64,000 bases of DNA from the NCBI GenBank assembly GCA_963837425.1, contig CAWINH010000003.1, positions 1 to 64,000 on the forward strand, read 5' to 3'. This document shows, in pieces, positions 15,840-24,310 of the stretch. The notes under the pieces were generated by a model. That model saw only the letters and a program-made list of their open reading frames with translations, ran no database searches and was not told where the DNA came from. Both the position numbers and the translations under genes were made by a program. Source of the DNA: CAWINH01 sp963837425. GTDB lineage: Bacteria > Chloroflexota > Limnocylindria > QHBO01. The stretch's first letter is position 1. Every line of letters starts with the position of its first letter.

Positions 15840-18800
15840 CAGGCCGGGACCTGTGCAGTGATCTCGTCGGGAAGGTCCGCGAGACGCAGGGAGACGATCC
15901 GCGACACGGCGTCATCGGTCATCGTGACGCCGTAGATCGTATCGGCGACCTCGATCGTTGCGCGGTTGTGGGTGATCACGACGAAGTCGATCTGCTCGGC
16001 CAGGCGGCGGAGCGCCGTCGCGAATCGGCCGATGTTCGCCTCGTCGAGCGCCGCGTCGACCTCGTCGAGAATGCAGAACGGGACGGGGTTCACGCTGAGC
16101 ATGGCGAACAGGAGCGCCACCCCGGTGAGGGCGCGCTCCCCGCCGGAGAGCATGGCCAGCCGCTGGAGACGCTTCCCGGGTGGACGCACCACGATCTCGA
16201 TCCCGCCGGGCGCATCCCCGTCTTCGGCGTCCCCCAGCTTGAGGGACGCCGAGCCACCCGCGAACAGGAGGCGACAGAACTCGTCGAAGCGTTCGCCGAT
16301 CGCCACGAACGCGGTGTGGAACTGGTCGGTGATCTCACCATCCAGGCGCGCCACGAGCTCCTCCGTGCCCCGGATGGCGGCGGACAAATCGTCGTCCTGC
16401 GCGGTGAACTCCTCGAGACGCTCGGCGAGCTCGCGGTGCTCCTCGACCGCGAACGGGTTGACCGAACCGATCTGCCCAAGCGTCCGCCGCACCTTGCGCA
16501 GCTCCTGTTCGAGCGCCTCATCCCCGAGCGCGGCGAGGTCGGTTGCCGGCTCCTCGCCCGCGGGCCCGGGCTCGCCGAGCTCCGGCAGCGAATCGAACGC
16601 GAGCTCGCGTTCGCGCTGCAGCGCGGCGAGCCCCTCCTCGTGGCGGGAGACCTCGACGGCGGCGAGCTGCGCCGCCTGCTCGAGGGTCGACATCCGGACG
16701 GCAACGTTTCCATCGTCCTGCTCAAGGTTGCGCAGCTCGCTCCGTATCCGGTCGCGCTCCAGCTCGGCATCCGTTCTCGCCCCCGTCGCGGCCTCGTCCG
16801 CCTCCCGCGCCACGAGGACTCGCGCCCGCTCGGCCTCGAGCTCGGCTTCAGCCTTCGCGAACGTGGCGCGCCGAGCGGGCAGCTCGGCCTCGAGCTGGGC
16901 GCGTCGCGCCGCTCGAACGGAGGCGCGCTGACGCCCGCCGGTGACTCGCTGCTCCGCCTCATCCGCGGTCGTGCGCGCGGAGAGCCACGCATCACGAGCC
17001 TTGTCGCGCCGCGCCGTGGCCTCTTCGCGCGCCGTGCGGGCCTCAGCTGCGCGACCCTCGAGCTCCTCGAGCGCACTCTTGCGAGACGGCTCCGTGGGCG
17101 TCGTCGATCCGGTCACCTCACCCCGCCGTTGCGCAGCTTCCTCCCGTGTGCCGCGCAGGGCCGCCAGGTGCGAGGCCATCCGATCCCGCCGCTCGCGCAC
17201 ATCGGCTGCACGGCCGGCGGCGCTGGCCTGGTCTTGCTCCGCCCGCGCGACGCCCGCGCGGGCTGCGTCCGCGACACGCCCGGCGTCGGCAACCGCGGCG
17301 TGCTGCCGGGCGGCCTCGGCGGTCGTCTCCTGCTGGGCAGCCTCCACCTCCGAGAGCGACTCGGCGAGCTCCCGGCGCCGGGCGTGTCGGCGCGCGGCCT
17401 CGACGCGCGGCGCCTCCCCACGACCGCGGACGGAGAGCAGCCCACGGCCGTCGGCGACGTCGCCGTGCGCGGTGACCGCCATCCAGCCAACCGGGAGGTC
17501 ACGCCATCCTCGGAGCAGGGCGTTGATGTCCGGGGCCATCGCGACGCGCCAGAAGAGACGCGGAGCGCGCGGGGCCCCGAGCCATTCGGCCAGCGTCTGC
17601 GACGCGCCGACCGCACCGAGCGCCTCGGTTCGCTCAGCCTCCCCGACCGCGGGGGGACCGGCGACCAGCATCCGCGCGGCGCCGCGCGCTTCCGCGAGCC
17701 GACCCGCCAGCTCATCATCCCGCCAGAGCAGCGTCTGTTCGAGGTCGCCGCCTATCGCCGCCTCGATGACCGGCCAGGCCTCCGCCGGGACATCGAGCTC
17801 GTCGAGCAGCGAGGCCCAGCCCGCCGTGCCGAGCAGCGAGCCGAGCCGGCCGCCATGTTCCGCGCGCTCGTTCAGGGCCTCGAGCTCACCCCGCATGGCT
17901 CCGACTCGCTCGGCGAGCTCCGCCGCTCGCCGTCGAGCCTCCGCAGCGAGCGGCTGCGCGGCTCCCAGCGCGGCCATCGCCGCTTCGTTCTGCTGGCGGG
18001 CAGTCGCCAACGCCTGCTCGGCGCCCGTCAGCGCTGAGGCCGCGGCGCGATGCGCGACCTCGATCTCCTCCAGCTCTTGCGCAGCGGTCTCGATCTCGGC
18101 GTCGACCGACTCGACGCGGGCGTCCAGCGATGCCCGAAGCTCCCCTGCGCGAGCCTCCCTCGCAATGTCGTCGCTGGCGGCCCGTCGCAGGCCGGCGAAC
18201 TCCTCCTCCGCCGCAAGGCTGGCGGCGTCCGCCTCGCGGAGCGCGTCACTGGCCGACCTCCACTCCGCCTCCGCCTGCGCAGCGCTCTCCAGGATCGGCC
18301 TCAGCTCATCGGGCCCGTCGGGCTCGTCGGGGGGTGCCGCACTCAGCTGGCGCAGCTCATCCTCGGCACCCGTCACCGCCTCGCTGAGGTCTGCGAGTCG
18401 CGCCTGCAGCGCCTCGAAACGGCTCTCGGCGCGAATCAGGGCCTCGCGCGTCGTTTCACGGGCCTGCACCTCGGCCCGCGCCTGGGCATCGGCCCGCCAA
18501 TAGCGCTCTTCCACCTCGGCGATTGCGGCTCTCGCGGCCGCCTGGGACGCCCGGTGCTCCTCGAGCCGGGCCTCGGCGGCGGCCGCGGTGCGCCGCGCCT
18601 CCCCCAGCGCCGCCCGTCCGCTCTGCTCTCGTCGGCGGTGGGTCTCCCCCACCAGGGCGTGTGCGCGACGGCCCAGCTCATCGTGCTCCTGCTGATGCTG
18701 GGCCTGGAGCGCCAACCGCCGAACCTGCGGCTTCAACTCGCCGACCAGGTCGCGAACCCGGGTCAGGTTGTCGCCCGCGCGGGCGAGCCGCGACAGGGCC

Positions 18801-19330
18801 TCGTTCTTGCGGACCTGGAGGTTCTTCACCCCTGCCGCCTCCTCGAAGAGCTGCCGGCGCTCCTCGGGTCGCAATGACAGCGCCGCGTCGACCGTGCCCT
18901 GTCCAACCACCACGAGCTCGTTCGCACCGAGCCGTCCCGAACCCAGCAACTCAACGACATCGCGCAGGCGCGCCCGCGTGCCGTTGATGAGGTACTCGCT
19001 CTCGCCGGACCGGTACGCACGCCGCCCGATCGTGACCTCCGCGAAGTCGAGCGGCAACCAGCCGTCGGCGTTCTCCAGGGTCAGGACCGCCTCGGCCATG
19101 CCGAGTGGCTTGCGGTGCTGGCTGCCGGCGAAAATGACGTCATCCGCGCGACGGGTGCGCAGGCTTCGGTTCGACTGCTCCCCAAGCACCCAGCGGACCG
19201 CATCCGCCATGTTGCTCTTCCCGGATCCGTTTGGCCCAATGACGGCATTCACGCCCGGCTCGAAGACGAACCGCGTCGCATCCGCGAACGTCTTGAACCC
19301 GTGCAGCCGCAGCTCGCGGAGCCGGCTCAC
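15839..19330 (-). CDS. smc: Chromosome segregation protein SMC
   Basis: SMC is the ATPase of bacterial condensin, which compacts and separates sister chromosomes. At 1163 aa it has the full architecture: Walker A GPNGSGKSN near residue 32, a long coiled coil rich in A/E/R, a hinge about residues 500-640, a second coiled coil, and the C-terminal LSGGERAL signature with Walker B C-I-L-D-E-V-D-A-A-L-D-E-A-N. It starts with GTG overlapping the rnc stop (GTGA). ScpA and ScpB are not in this window. The coiled coil is unusually Ala/Arg-rich, as expected from GC content. Confidence 0.97.
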   Translation of the reverse strand: MSRLRELRLHGFKTFADATRFVFEPGVNAVIGPNGSGKSNMADAVRWVLGEQSNRSLRTRRADDVIFAGSQHRKPLGMAEAVLTLENADGWLPLDFAEVTIGRRAYRSGESEYLINGTRARLRDVVELLGSGRLGANELVVVGQGTVDAALSLRPEERRQLFEEAAGVKNLQVRKNEALSRLARAGDNLTRVRDLVGELKPQVRRLALQAQHQQEHDELGRRAHALVGETHRRREQSGRAALGEARRTAAAAEARLEEHRASQAAARAAIAEVEERYWRADAQARAEVQARETTREALIRAESRFEALQARLADLSEAVTGAEDELRQLSAAPPDEPDGPDELRPILESAAQAEAEWRSASDALREADAASLAAEEEFAGLRRAASDDIAREARAGELRASLDARVESVDAEIETAAQELEEIEVAHRAAASALTGAEQALATARQQNEAAMAALGAAQPLAAEARRRAAELAERVGAMRGELEALNERAEHGGRLGSLLGTAGWASLLDELDVPAEAWPVIEAAIGGDLEQTLLWRDDELAGRLAEARGAARMLVAGPPAVGEAERTEALGAVGASQTLAEWLGAPRAPRLFWRVAMAPDINALLRGWRDLPVGWMAVTAHGDVADGRGLLSVRGRGEAPRVEAARRHARRRELAESLSEVEAAQQETTAEAARQHAAVADAGRVADAARAGVARAEQDQASAAGRAADVRERRDRMASHLAALRGTREEAAQRRGEVTGSTTPTEPSRKSALEELEGRAAEARTAREEATARRDKARDAWLSARTTADEAEQRVTGGRQRASVRAARRAQLEAELPARRATFAKAEAELEAERARVLVAREADEAATGARTDAELERDRIRSELRNLEQDDGNVAVRMSTLEQAAQLAAVEVSRHEEGLAALQRERELAFDSLPELGEPGPAGEEPATDLAALGDEALEQELRKVRRTLGQIGSVNPFAVEEHRELAERLEEFTAQDDDLSAAIRGTEELVARLDGEITDQFHTAFVAIGERFDEFCRLLFAGGSASLKLGDAEDGDAPGGIEIVVRPPGKRLQRLAMLSGGERALTGVALLFAMLSVNPVPFCILDEVDAALDEANIGRFATALRRLAEQIDFVVITHNRATIEVADTIYGVTMTDDAVSRIVSLRLADLPDEITAQVPA

Positions 19331-20049
19331 GGCGCCGAATCCGGCGGGCTTGCGCCTCGTTGGAGGTCGGCGAGTGCCGCCTCAGCGGCTTCCTCCTCGG
19401 CGCGCTGGCGGCTCGATCCAACCCCGATCGCCGCGCGACGGCCCCCCAGCGTGACTGCCACCGTGAACGTCTGCTCGTGCGGTGGTCCCTCGGTCTGCAT
19501 CACCGCATAGTGTGGCTTGGCGTGGAGCTCGCGCTGGCTCCATTCCTGCAACCGGCTCTTCGCGGACTTCAGAGGCGGATCCTCGCCAGGGCCCGACAGC
19601 TGCTCGCCGAAGAGATGCCGAAGCCAGGCGATCGTCGCGGCCAGGCCGCTCGACAGGAAGACGGCCCCGGCGACCGCCTCGAAGGTGGCTGCCAGCAGCG
19701 ACGGGCGCGTCGCCCCGCCCGCGTCGGCCTCACCGCGGCCCAGCAGCAGGTAGCCGTCGAGGCCAAGCTGGAGGGCCATCGTGGCCAGCGCGTCACGGTT
19801 GACGAGTGCTGCGCGGCGCGCGGTCAGGAAACCTTCGTCCTCATCCGGGAAGCGCTCGTAGAGGAGGCGGCTGACGGCCAGCCCGATGACGGCGTCGCCA
19901 AGGAACTCGAGGCGCTCGTTGTGGCCGGGGACCTCGGTCGGGTTCTCGTTGAAATAGGAGCTGTGGACGAACGCCTGCCGGACGATCTCGGGGTCGGCGA
20001 GGGCAATGCCGAGCCGCGCGCTCAGCTCATCGAGCGGCGGGGGTTTCAT
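19327..20049 (-). CDS. rnc: Ribonuclease III
   Basis: RNase III cuts double-stranded RNA, including rRNA precursors. The catalytic signature E-R-L-E-F-L-G-D-A-V-I-G-L is at about residues 45-57, with a second acidic site near A-V-A-G-A-V-F. The C-terminal dsRNA-binding domain (about 155-230) has the usual S-R-L-Q-E-W-S-Q and R-A-E-E-E-A-A-E-A-A-L pattern. The length, 240 aa, is normal. It lies between acpP and smc, a conserved arrangement. Confidence 0.96.
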   Translation of the reverse strand: MKPPPLDELSARLGIALADPEIVRQAFVHSSYFNENPTEVPGHNERLEFLGDAVIGLAVSRLLYERFPDEDEGFLTARRAALVNRDALATMALQLGLDGYLLLGRGEADAGGATRPSLLAATFEAVAGAVFLSSGLAATIAWLRHLFGEQLSGPGEDPPLKSAKSRLQEWSQRELHAKPHYAVMQTEGPPHEQTFTVAVTLGGRRAAIGVGSSRQRAEEEAAEAALADLQRGASPPDSAP

Positions 20050-20061
20050 ACCCGCCCCGCG

Positions 20062-20304
20062 CTACTGCTGATGCTCCTCGATGTACTCGACCGCGTCTGA
20101 GACCTTCTGGATCTTCTCGGCGTCCTCGTCCGAGATCTCCATGCCGAACTCCTCTTCGAGGCTCATGATCAGCTCCACCAGGTCGAGCGAGTCGGCGTTG
20201 AGATCCTCGACGAACGAGGCCTCGGACGTGACCTCCTCATCGTCGACGCCGAGCTGCTCGACGATGATCTTCTTGAGGCGTTCGAACGTGGTTCCGTCGG
20301 TCAC
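20062..20304 (-). CDS. acpP: Acyl carrier protein
   Basis: ACP carries growing acyl chains on phosphopantetheine. The attachment Ser is in N-A-D-S-L-D-L-V-E-L near residue 38. The acidic four-helix profile and the length of 80 aa are typical. I chose the GTG at 20304 because GGAGGAG precedes it with suitable spacing and the N-terminus T-D-G-T-T-F-E-R-L-K-K is ACP-like; another GTG at 20322 would add six residues and overlap nusB. Neighbours plsX and rnc fit the classical fatty-acid cluster. A TATACT motif lies inside nusB upstream. Confidence 0.96.
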   Translation of the reverse strand: MTDGTTFERLKKIIVEQLGVDDEEVTSEASFVEDLNADSLDLVELIMSLEEEFGMEISDEDAEKIQKVSDAVEYIEEHQQ

Positions 20305-20308
20305 CGTA

Positions 20309-20761
20309 TTAGGCTCCTCCACCCGATGATCGTGAGACGCTGCCGAGTACCCCGTTCACGAGGCGCCGCGCAGCGTCCCCGGCATAGATCCGGGCGAGGG
20401 AAACGGCATCGGAAATCGCTTCCCCGCTCGGGGTCGCGGCGGAGTATAGCACCTCCCATATTGCGCTCCGCAGGATCGTCCGCTCCACGCGACCGAGCTC
20501 GCTGACGGGGATTGCAGGCGCCAGGCGGGCGATCTGCAGGTCGAGGTCCTCCTGGTGGACGAGCACGCCCTCCACGATCGCCGTCGCGTGCCGCACCACC
20601 CCTGGGTCCGCCCCGCGTTCCAGCGCCATGCGCCCCAGCGCCGCGCGCGCGCGGCGCGGGCCGAACTCACCTTCGAATAGCGCGAGCATGGCCAGCCGGC
20701 GCGCCGAGAGGCCCGGACCTCCGCGTGGCGGCCGTATCCTGACTCGCGGCGGACCGCTCAT
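20309..20761 (-). CDS. nusB: Transcription antitermination protein NusB
   Basis: NusB with NusE (S10) binds boxA in rRNA leaders and supports antitermination. The 150-aa protein has the all-helical pattern beginning L-S-A-R-R-L-A-M-L-A-L-F-E and the conserved V-E-R-T-I-L-R-S-A-I-W-E-V-L and A-I-S-D-A-V-S-L-A-R-I-Y. I took the ATG at 20761, which overlaps the plsX stop (ATGA). The open frame upstream runs into plsX and is not NusB-like. The N-terminus has about 18 extra residues rich in Pro/Arg/Gly. Confidence 0.93.
   Translation of the reverse strand: MSGPPRVRIRPPRGGPGLSARRLAMLALFEGEFGPRRARAALGRMALERGADPGVVRHATAIVEGVLVHQEDLDLQIARLAPAIPVSELGRVERTILRSAIWEVLYSAATPSGEAISDAVSLARIYAGDAARRLVNGVLGSVSRSSGGGA
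20443..20448 (-). promoter_or_regulatory. Candidate internal promoter for acpP (-10 TATACT)
   Basis: TGC-TATACT lies within nusB, about 140 bases before the acpP start. It matches the extended -10 of rpsB exactly, but no -35 is visible. It could give extra transcription of acpP-rnc-smc. Confidence 0.4.
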
Positions 20762-21831
20762 GCGTCGGGCTGCGGGCGTGGCGCGAGCGGCTCGGTCCCC
20801 GTGGCGACCCCCTCCGGGACGCCGCGGCGGGCAAGCGCCGGATGGTCGCGGGTCCATTCGGCGATGAGGTCCGGAACGCGCTCCGACGCGGCGTCCGACG
20901 CGGCGCGCATCGCGTGCTCGATCATCCTCGCCTTCGCGCGTCCATGGGTCACGATCGAGACGCCGCGCACCCCGAGCAGCGGGGCCCCGCCGTAGCGCTC
21001 GAAATCGAACCGGTGACGGAGGCGGTCGAACCCGGGCTTCAACGCGAGGAGCGCCAGAGGTGCGAGCGGGCCCTGCTGCAGATCCGAGCGCAGCGAGCGG
21101 AAGATGTAGCCGGTGAGGCCCTCGAAGAACTTGATCACGACGTTCCCGACGAAGCCGTCGCAGACGACGACGTCGGCGACGTGGGCGGTGAGGTCATTGC
21201 CCTCGACGTTGCCAACGAAATGGAGGTCGGCCTCGATCATGCGCGCGTTCGCCTCGCGCGCCACGCCGTTCCCCTTTTCCGGCTCCTCGCCGATGTTCAG
21301 GAGGCCGACCCGCGGGTTCGCAACCTTCAGGACGTGCTCCGCGTAGATCGAGCCCATGACCGCGAAGTGGACGAGGTTCGTCGCATCCGAATCCACGTTC
21401 GCGCCGACGTCGATCAGCATGATCGGGCCCGTCGCGGTCACGAGGTGCGCCCCAAGCGCCGGTCGATCGATCCCCTCGACCCGCCCGAGTCGGAACACGG
21501 CGGCCGCCATGGTGGCGCCCGTGGATCCCGCCGAGACCACCGCATCGGCGGCCCCGTCCCTGACGAGGTCGGTCGCCACCCGAATCGAGGCGCGCCGCTT
21601 GACCCGCAGCGCGGCCGCGGGTGACTCCCCCATCCCCACCACCTCGGGGGCGTCCACGAAGCTGACGCTGGCCGGACGGCCGCGCCCGTAGGCGGCCAGC
21701 TCGGCCTCGATCTTCGAGATATCGCCGACGATGATCACCTCGTCGGCGTTCGCGGCCGCGTAATCCACGGCGCCGCGTACGACCTCGCGCGGGGCGAAGT
21801 CACCGCCCATCGCGTCGACCGCGATGCGCAT
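20758..21831 (-). CDS. plsX: Phosphate acyltransferase PlsX
   Basis: PlsX converts acyl-ACP to acyl-phosphate for phospholipid synthesis. The start R-I-A-V-D-A-M-G-G-D-F-A-P is diagnostic; S-A-G-S-T-G-A-T-M-A-A, ALGAHL and LIDVGANVD follow, and C-D-G-F-V-G-N-V-V-I-K is present. The length, 357 aa, is slightly longer than average because of a Pro/Arg-rich C-terminal tail. It heads the plsX-nusB-acpP-rnc-smc-ftsY set. Inserting nusB between plsX and acpP is a less common variant; fabD and fabG, the frequent partners, are absent. Confidence 0.96.
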   Translation of the reverse strand: MRIAVDAMGGDFAPREVVRGAVDYAAANADEVIIVGDISKIEAELAAYGRGRPASVSFVDAPEVVGMGESPAAALRVKRRASIRVATDLVRDGAADAVVSAGSTGATMAAAVFRLGRVEGIDRPALGAHLVTATGPIMLIDVGANVDSDATNLVHFAVMGSIYAEHVLKVANPRVGLLNIGEEPEKGNGVAREANARMIEADLHFVGNVEGNDLTAHVADVVVCDGFVGNVVIKFFEGLTGYIFRSLRSDLQQGPLAPLALLALKPGFDRLRHRFDFERYGGAPLLGVRGVSIVTHGRAKARMIEHAMRAASDAASERVPDLIAEWTRDHPALARRGVPEGVATGTEPLAPRPQPDA

Positions 21832-21841
21832 CAGGCGCGGC

Positions 21842-22045
21842 TCAGCGCTGGCCCTCGGCCGGCGCGGCCTGCTCGACGGGGATCGCTTCCCGACCGGCGT
21901 AGTACCCGCACGTCGGGCAGACGTGGTGGGCCCGCTTCAGCTCGTGGCAGTGCGAGCACTCGACCAGCGGCGGCGTGCCGATGGCCAGGTGCGCGCGACG
22001 CTCGCCCTGGCGTGCTTTGGATACCTTTCGCTTGGGAACGCCCAC
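21842..22045 (-). CDS. rpmF: 50S ribosomal protein L32, zinc-binding form
   Basis: The protein has 67 aa and the typical G-V-P-K-R-K-V-S-K-A-R N-terminus. A zinc ribbon is formed by C-S-H-C and C-P-T-C. The start is GTG at 22045 with AGGAG about 8 bases upstream. It follows yceD, its normal partner, but also has its own -10 at 22093-22098. A C-terminal tail (A-A-P-A-E-G-Q-R) extends beyond the conserved core. Confidence 0.95.
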   Translation of the reverse strand: MGVPKRKVSKARQGERRAHLAIGTPPLVECSHCHELKRAHHVCPTCGYYAGREAIPVEQAAPAEGQR

Positions 22046-22092
22046 GCGTGACTCCTGGTCTGCTGTCGGTGAGGGGTCTGAAGGGACGCCGC

Positions 22093-22121
22093 AGTATACG
22101 GCAGCGGGTGCCCGCTGGCGA
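22093..22121 (-). promoter_or_regulatory. Promoter of rpmF
   Basis: TCGCCA (22116-22121), 17 bases and TATACT (22093-22098) face rpmF from the yceD-rpmF gap. The leader would be about 40 bases. Confidence 0.55.
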
Positions 22122-22139
22122 GTGCCTGCTTCGCTGCCG

Positions 22140-22682
22140 CTACCCGGACGCGTCGTCCTCGTCGAGCAGCGACGCGAGGCTGGCCAGCCGCGGGTCGATC
22201 TCGTCGGTCGGGTGGGCGACGTGATCCGCGTCCAACCGGCGACCGCACTCCGCGCAGATCCCGCCACAGTCGGGGCGGCACAGCGGATGCATCGGCTCGG
22301 TGAGGGCGAACTCGTCATGCAGCACGGGGCCCAGATCGATCTCGTGGTGCTCGGTGATGAAGAGGACGCCGTCCCCCACCCCGTCGGGATCGACCGGCAT
22401 TCCCGACTCAGGGTCGACGCCGGGCACGTACTCCTCCGAGACGCGGATCGCAGCCTCTTCCACGAAGGGGTCCAGGCAGCGGGCGCACGTGCGCCGGAGG
22501 GCCGCCGACGCCTCGCCACTCACGAGGATCCCACGGTTCGTGCGCTGGAGCCGGAACCGGCCGTTCAGCGGTCCGGCCAACTCGACGTCTGGCCCCAGCG
22601 CCACGTAATGGTCGCGGAGCGAAACGGCGCGCGTTGCCCCAGCGGGCCCGGCGAGGAGCCCGGCCACGTTGAAGACCGTCAC
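22140..22682 (-). CDS. yceD: YceD family protein (DUF177)
   Basis: YceD/DUF177 proteins are needed for accumulation of 23S rRNA in some bacteria and plants, and sit next to rpmF in most genomes, as here. The 180-aa product has the two Cys pairs of the family: C-A-R-C-L-D-P-F in the middle and C-R-P-D-C-x-G-I-C-A-E-C-G near residue 140, likely zinc-binding. It ends in the D-P-R-L-A-S-L-A-x-L-L pattern. The start is GTG overlapping the stop of the preceding coiled-coil gene (GTGA). Confidence 0.9.
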   Translation of the reverse strand: MTVFNVAGLLAGPAGATRAVSLRDHYVALGPDVELAGPLNGRFRLQRTNRGILVSGEASAALRRTCARCLDPFVEEAAIRVSEEYVPGVDPESGMPVDPDGVGDGVLFITEHHEIDLGPVLHDEFALTEPMHPLCRPDCGGICAECGRRLDADHVAHPTDEIDPRLASLASLLDEDDASG

Positions 22683-23215
22683 GGACGCGGGGCTGCCTCG
22701 GTGGGCTCTGGCTCGGCTCCCGGCGCCGAGCCGTCGAGCGGCGCCCGGGGGCCGCGATGCCGCTCGTCGAGCATGTCGATCCCGCGCTTGATGCTCGTCA
22801 GGGCCTTGATGCACTCCCCCTCCAGTCGTATGAGGACGCCCGCCGCGTACTCGTCCGCGCCGCGCCGAACCTCCGCGGCTTCGCCGTTCGCTGTCTCGAG
22901 AATCTCACCGGCACGTTGCTGCGCCATGCGCACGAGCTCGCGCTCCTCGAGCATTTGGGCCGCCTGCTCCTGCGCACGGCCGATCACCGCGTCAGCTTCC
23001 TCACGCGCGTGATCGGTGATGCGCCGCGCCTCCTCGGTGATGTGCTTCGCCTGGCGCACCTCGTCCGGAACGGAGATCCGCATCTGGTCGATCAACTCCA
23101 GGACCGCGGCCTGGTCGAGCACCACGTTGTTCGTGAGGGGCAGCTTCTTCCCGTTCGCCGCCAGGCTCTCGAGGCGTTCCACGAGGAAGATGATGTCCGT
23201 GGCAGGGCCCTCCAC
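22679..23215 (-). CDS. Coiled-coil protein, DivIVA/ATP-synthase-b-like, unknown function
   Basis: This is a 178-aa soluble protein: a short N-terminal globular part (T-D-I-I-F-L-V-E-R-L-E and L-D-Q-A-A-V-L-E-L-I-D), then a long Ala/Glu/Arg-rich coiled coil (about 55-135), and a Pro/Glu-rich tail. Similar genes between coaD and yceD are seen in Chloroflexota and are usually labelled as generic ATPase or DivIVA-like. It has no nucleotide-binding motif. It starts with GTG close behind a TATAAT, so the leader is only about 10 bases with no ribosome site. Confidence 0.7.
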   Translation of the reverse strand: MEGPATDIIFLVERLESLAANGKKLPLTNNVVLDQAAVLELIDQMRISVPDEVRQAKHITEEARRITDHAREEADAVIGRAQEQAAQMLEERELVRMAQQRAGEILETANGEAAEVRRGADEYAAGVLIRLEGECIKALTSIKRGIDMLDERHRGPRAPLDGSAPGAEPEPTEAAPRP

Positions 23216-23232
23216 GACTACGGGTCGCGGCG

Positions 23233-23260
23233 ATTATAGTCCGGCCGACGCGTGGGTCAG
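23233..23260 (-). promoter_or_regulatory. Promoter of the coiled-coil gene-yceD unit
   Basis: CTGACC (23255-23260), 16 bases and a consensus TATAAT (23233-23238) point toward the GTG at 23215. Transcription would begin about 10 bases before the start codon. Confidence 0.65.
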
Positions 23261-23267
23261 CGAACGC

Positions 23268-23750
23268 CTATCCGAAGCGTCGGCGGAGAGCGGCCGCAAC
23301 CGGCTCGGGCACCATTCCGGTCACGTCGCCCCCGAACTGCGCGACCTCCTTGGCCAGGCTGCTCGAGAGATAGCCGAACTCGAGGGCGCTCATGAGGAAG
23401 ACGGTGTCCACGCCGTCGGACAGCTTCCGGTTCGTGTGCGCCATCTGCAGCTCGGCCTCGAAGTCACTCACCGCACGGAGGCCGCGCACGATGAAGCCGG
23501 CGTCCTTCGTCCGCGCGAAGTCGACGGTGAGGCCCTCGAAGGCCGTTACCTCGACATTCGACTCGAACGGCGCGACCGACGCGGTGATCAGCGCCACGCG
23601 CTCGTCGGCCGGGAACAGCGGTCGCTTGGCGGTGTTGTTCAGGACGCCGATGATCAATCGGTCGAACAGGGCGGCCGCTCGCTGCGCGACGTCGAGGTGC
23701 GCGTTCGTCATGGGGTCGAATGACCCGGGGAAGATCGCGACGCGGCTCAT
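23268..23750 (-). CDS. coaD: Phosphopantetheine adenylyltransferase
   Basis: CoaD makes dephospho-CoA from 4'-phosphopantetheine and ATP. The N-terminal F-P-G-S-F-D-P-M-T-N-A-H-L-D contains the nucleotidyl-transferase T/HxGH motif with Ala in place of Gly (T-N-A-H). The C-terminal Y-L-S-S-S-L-A-K-E-V signature is present. At 160 aa the length is normal. The ATG overlaps the rsmD stop (ATGA), the common rsmD-coaD pairing. Confidence 0.95.
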   Translation of the reverse strand: MSRVAIFPGSFDPMTNAHLDVAQRAAALFDRLIIGVLNNTAKRPLFPADERVALITASVAPFESNVEVTAFEGLTVDFARTKDAGFIVRGLRAVSDFEAELQMAHTNRKLSDGVDTVFLMSALEFGYLSSSLAKEVAQFGGDVTGMVPEPVAAALRRRFG

Positions 23751-24310
23751 GGCGCCTCCAGTCCATCGGCTCCGGACGCACGCTCGAGGAAGGTCAGCGC
23801 CGTCTCGCCGAAGCGTCGATCCCGCCAGCGAACCAGGCCCGCAACCACCGGAAGCTCGGTGCGCCAGAAGTGCTTGACGACGACTGTCGCCGCGGGCGCC
23901 AGGTGCGGGAGCAGGCTCTCGAGCGGCGCGAGAATAGCATGCTCCGCGTACGGCGGATCGAGGAAGGCGAGGTCGTAGAGCTGCCCGGGCTCACCCCGCA
24001 GCACGCGCCCGACGTCCCCCCTCCGCACCGATGCCGCCGCCTCCAGGCGGCTGCGCCGCAGGTTCTCGCGGATCGCCGCCACGCCCTCGTTCGCACGCTC
24101 CACGAACGTGGCCGACGCCGCTCCGCGCGAGAGCGCCTCGATACCGATTGCGCCGCTTCCGGCATAGAGGTCGAGCGCTCGGGCATCGAGCACCCGCTCG
24201 CCCAGGATCCCGAACAGCGTCTCTTTCACCCGATCGGTGATCGGCCGGATCCCGGCGCCGCGCGGCAGCACCAGGACGATCCCCCGCGCCGTGCCGGCCA
24301 CGACGCGCAT
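23747..24310 (-). CDS. rsmD: 16S rRNA (guanine966-N2)-methyltransferase
   Basis: RsmD methylates G966 of 16S rRNA. The 187-aa protein begins M-R-V-V-A-G-T-A-R-G and shows the R-P-I-T-D-R-V-K-E-T-L-F motif, SAM site L-D-L-Y-A-G-S-G-A-I-G-I-E-A-L and catalytic D-P-P-Y in F-L-D-P-P-Y. I chose the ATG at 24310 because it overlaps the recG stop by 4 bases. The open frame continues far upstream inside recG but is not RsmD-like. Confidence 0.95.
   Translation of the reverse strand: MRVVAGTARGIVLVLPRGAGIRPITDRVKETLFGILGERVLDARALDLYAGSGAIGIEALSRGAASATFVERANEGVAAIRENLRRSRLEAAASVRRGDVGRVLRGEPGQLYDLAFLDPPYAEHAILAPLESLLPHLAPAATVVVKHFWRTELPVVAGLVRWRDRRFGETALTFLERASGADGLEAP

Noticed and set aside
15542..18037. 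831-aa open frame on the plus strand
   Set aside because: It is the complement of smc/ftsY. Long antisense frames are expected at this GC content.
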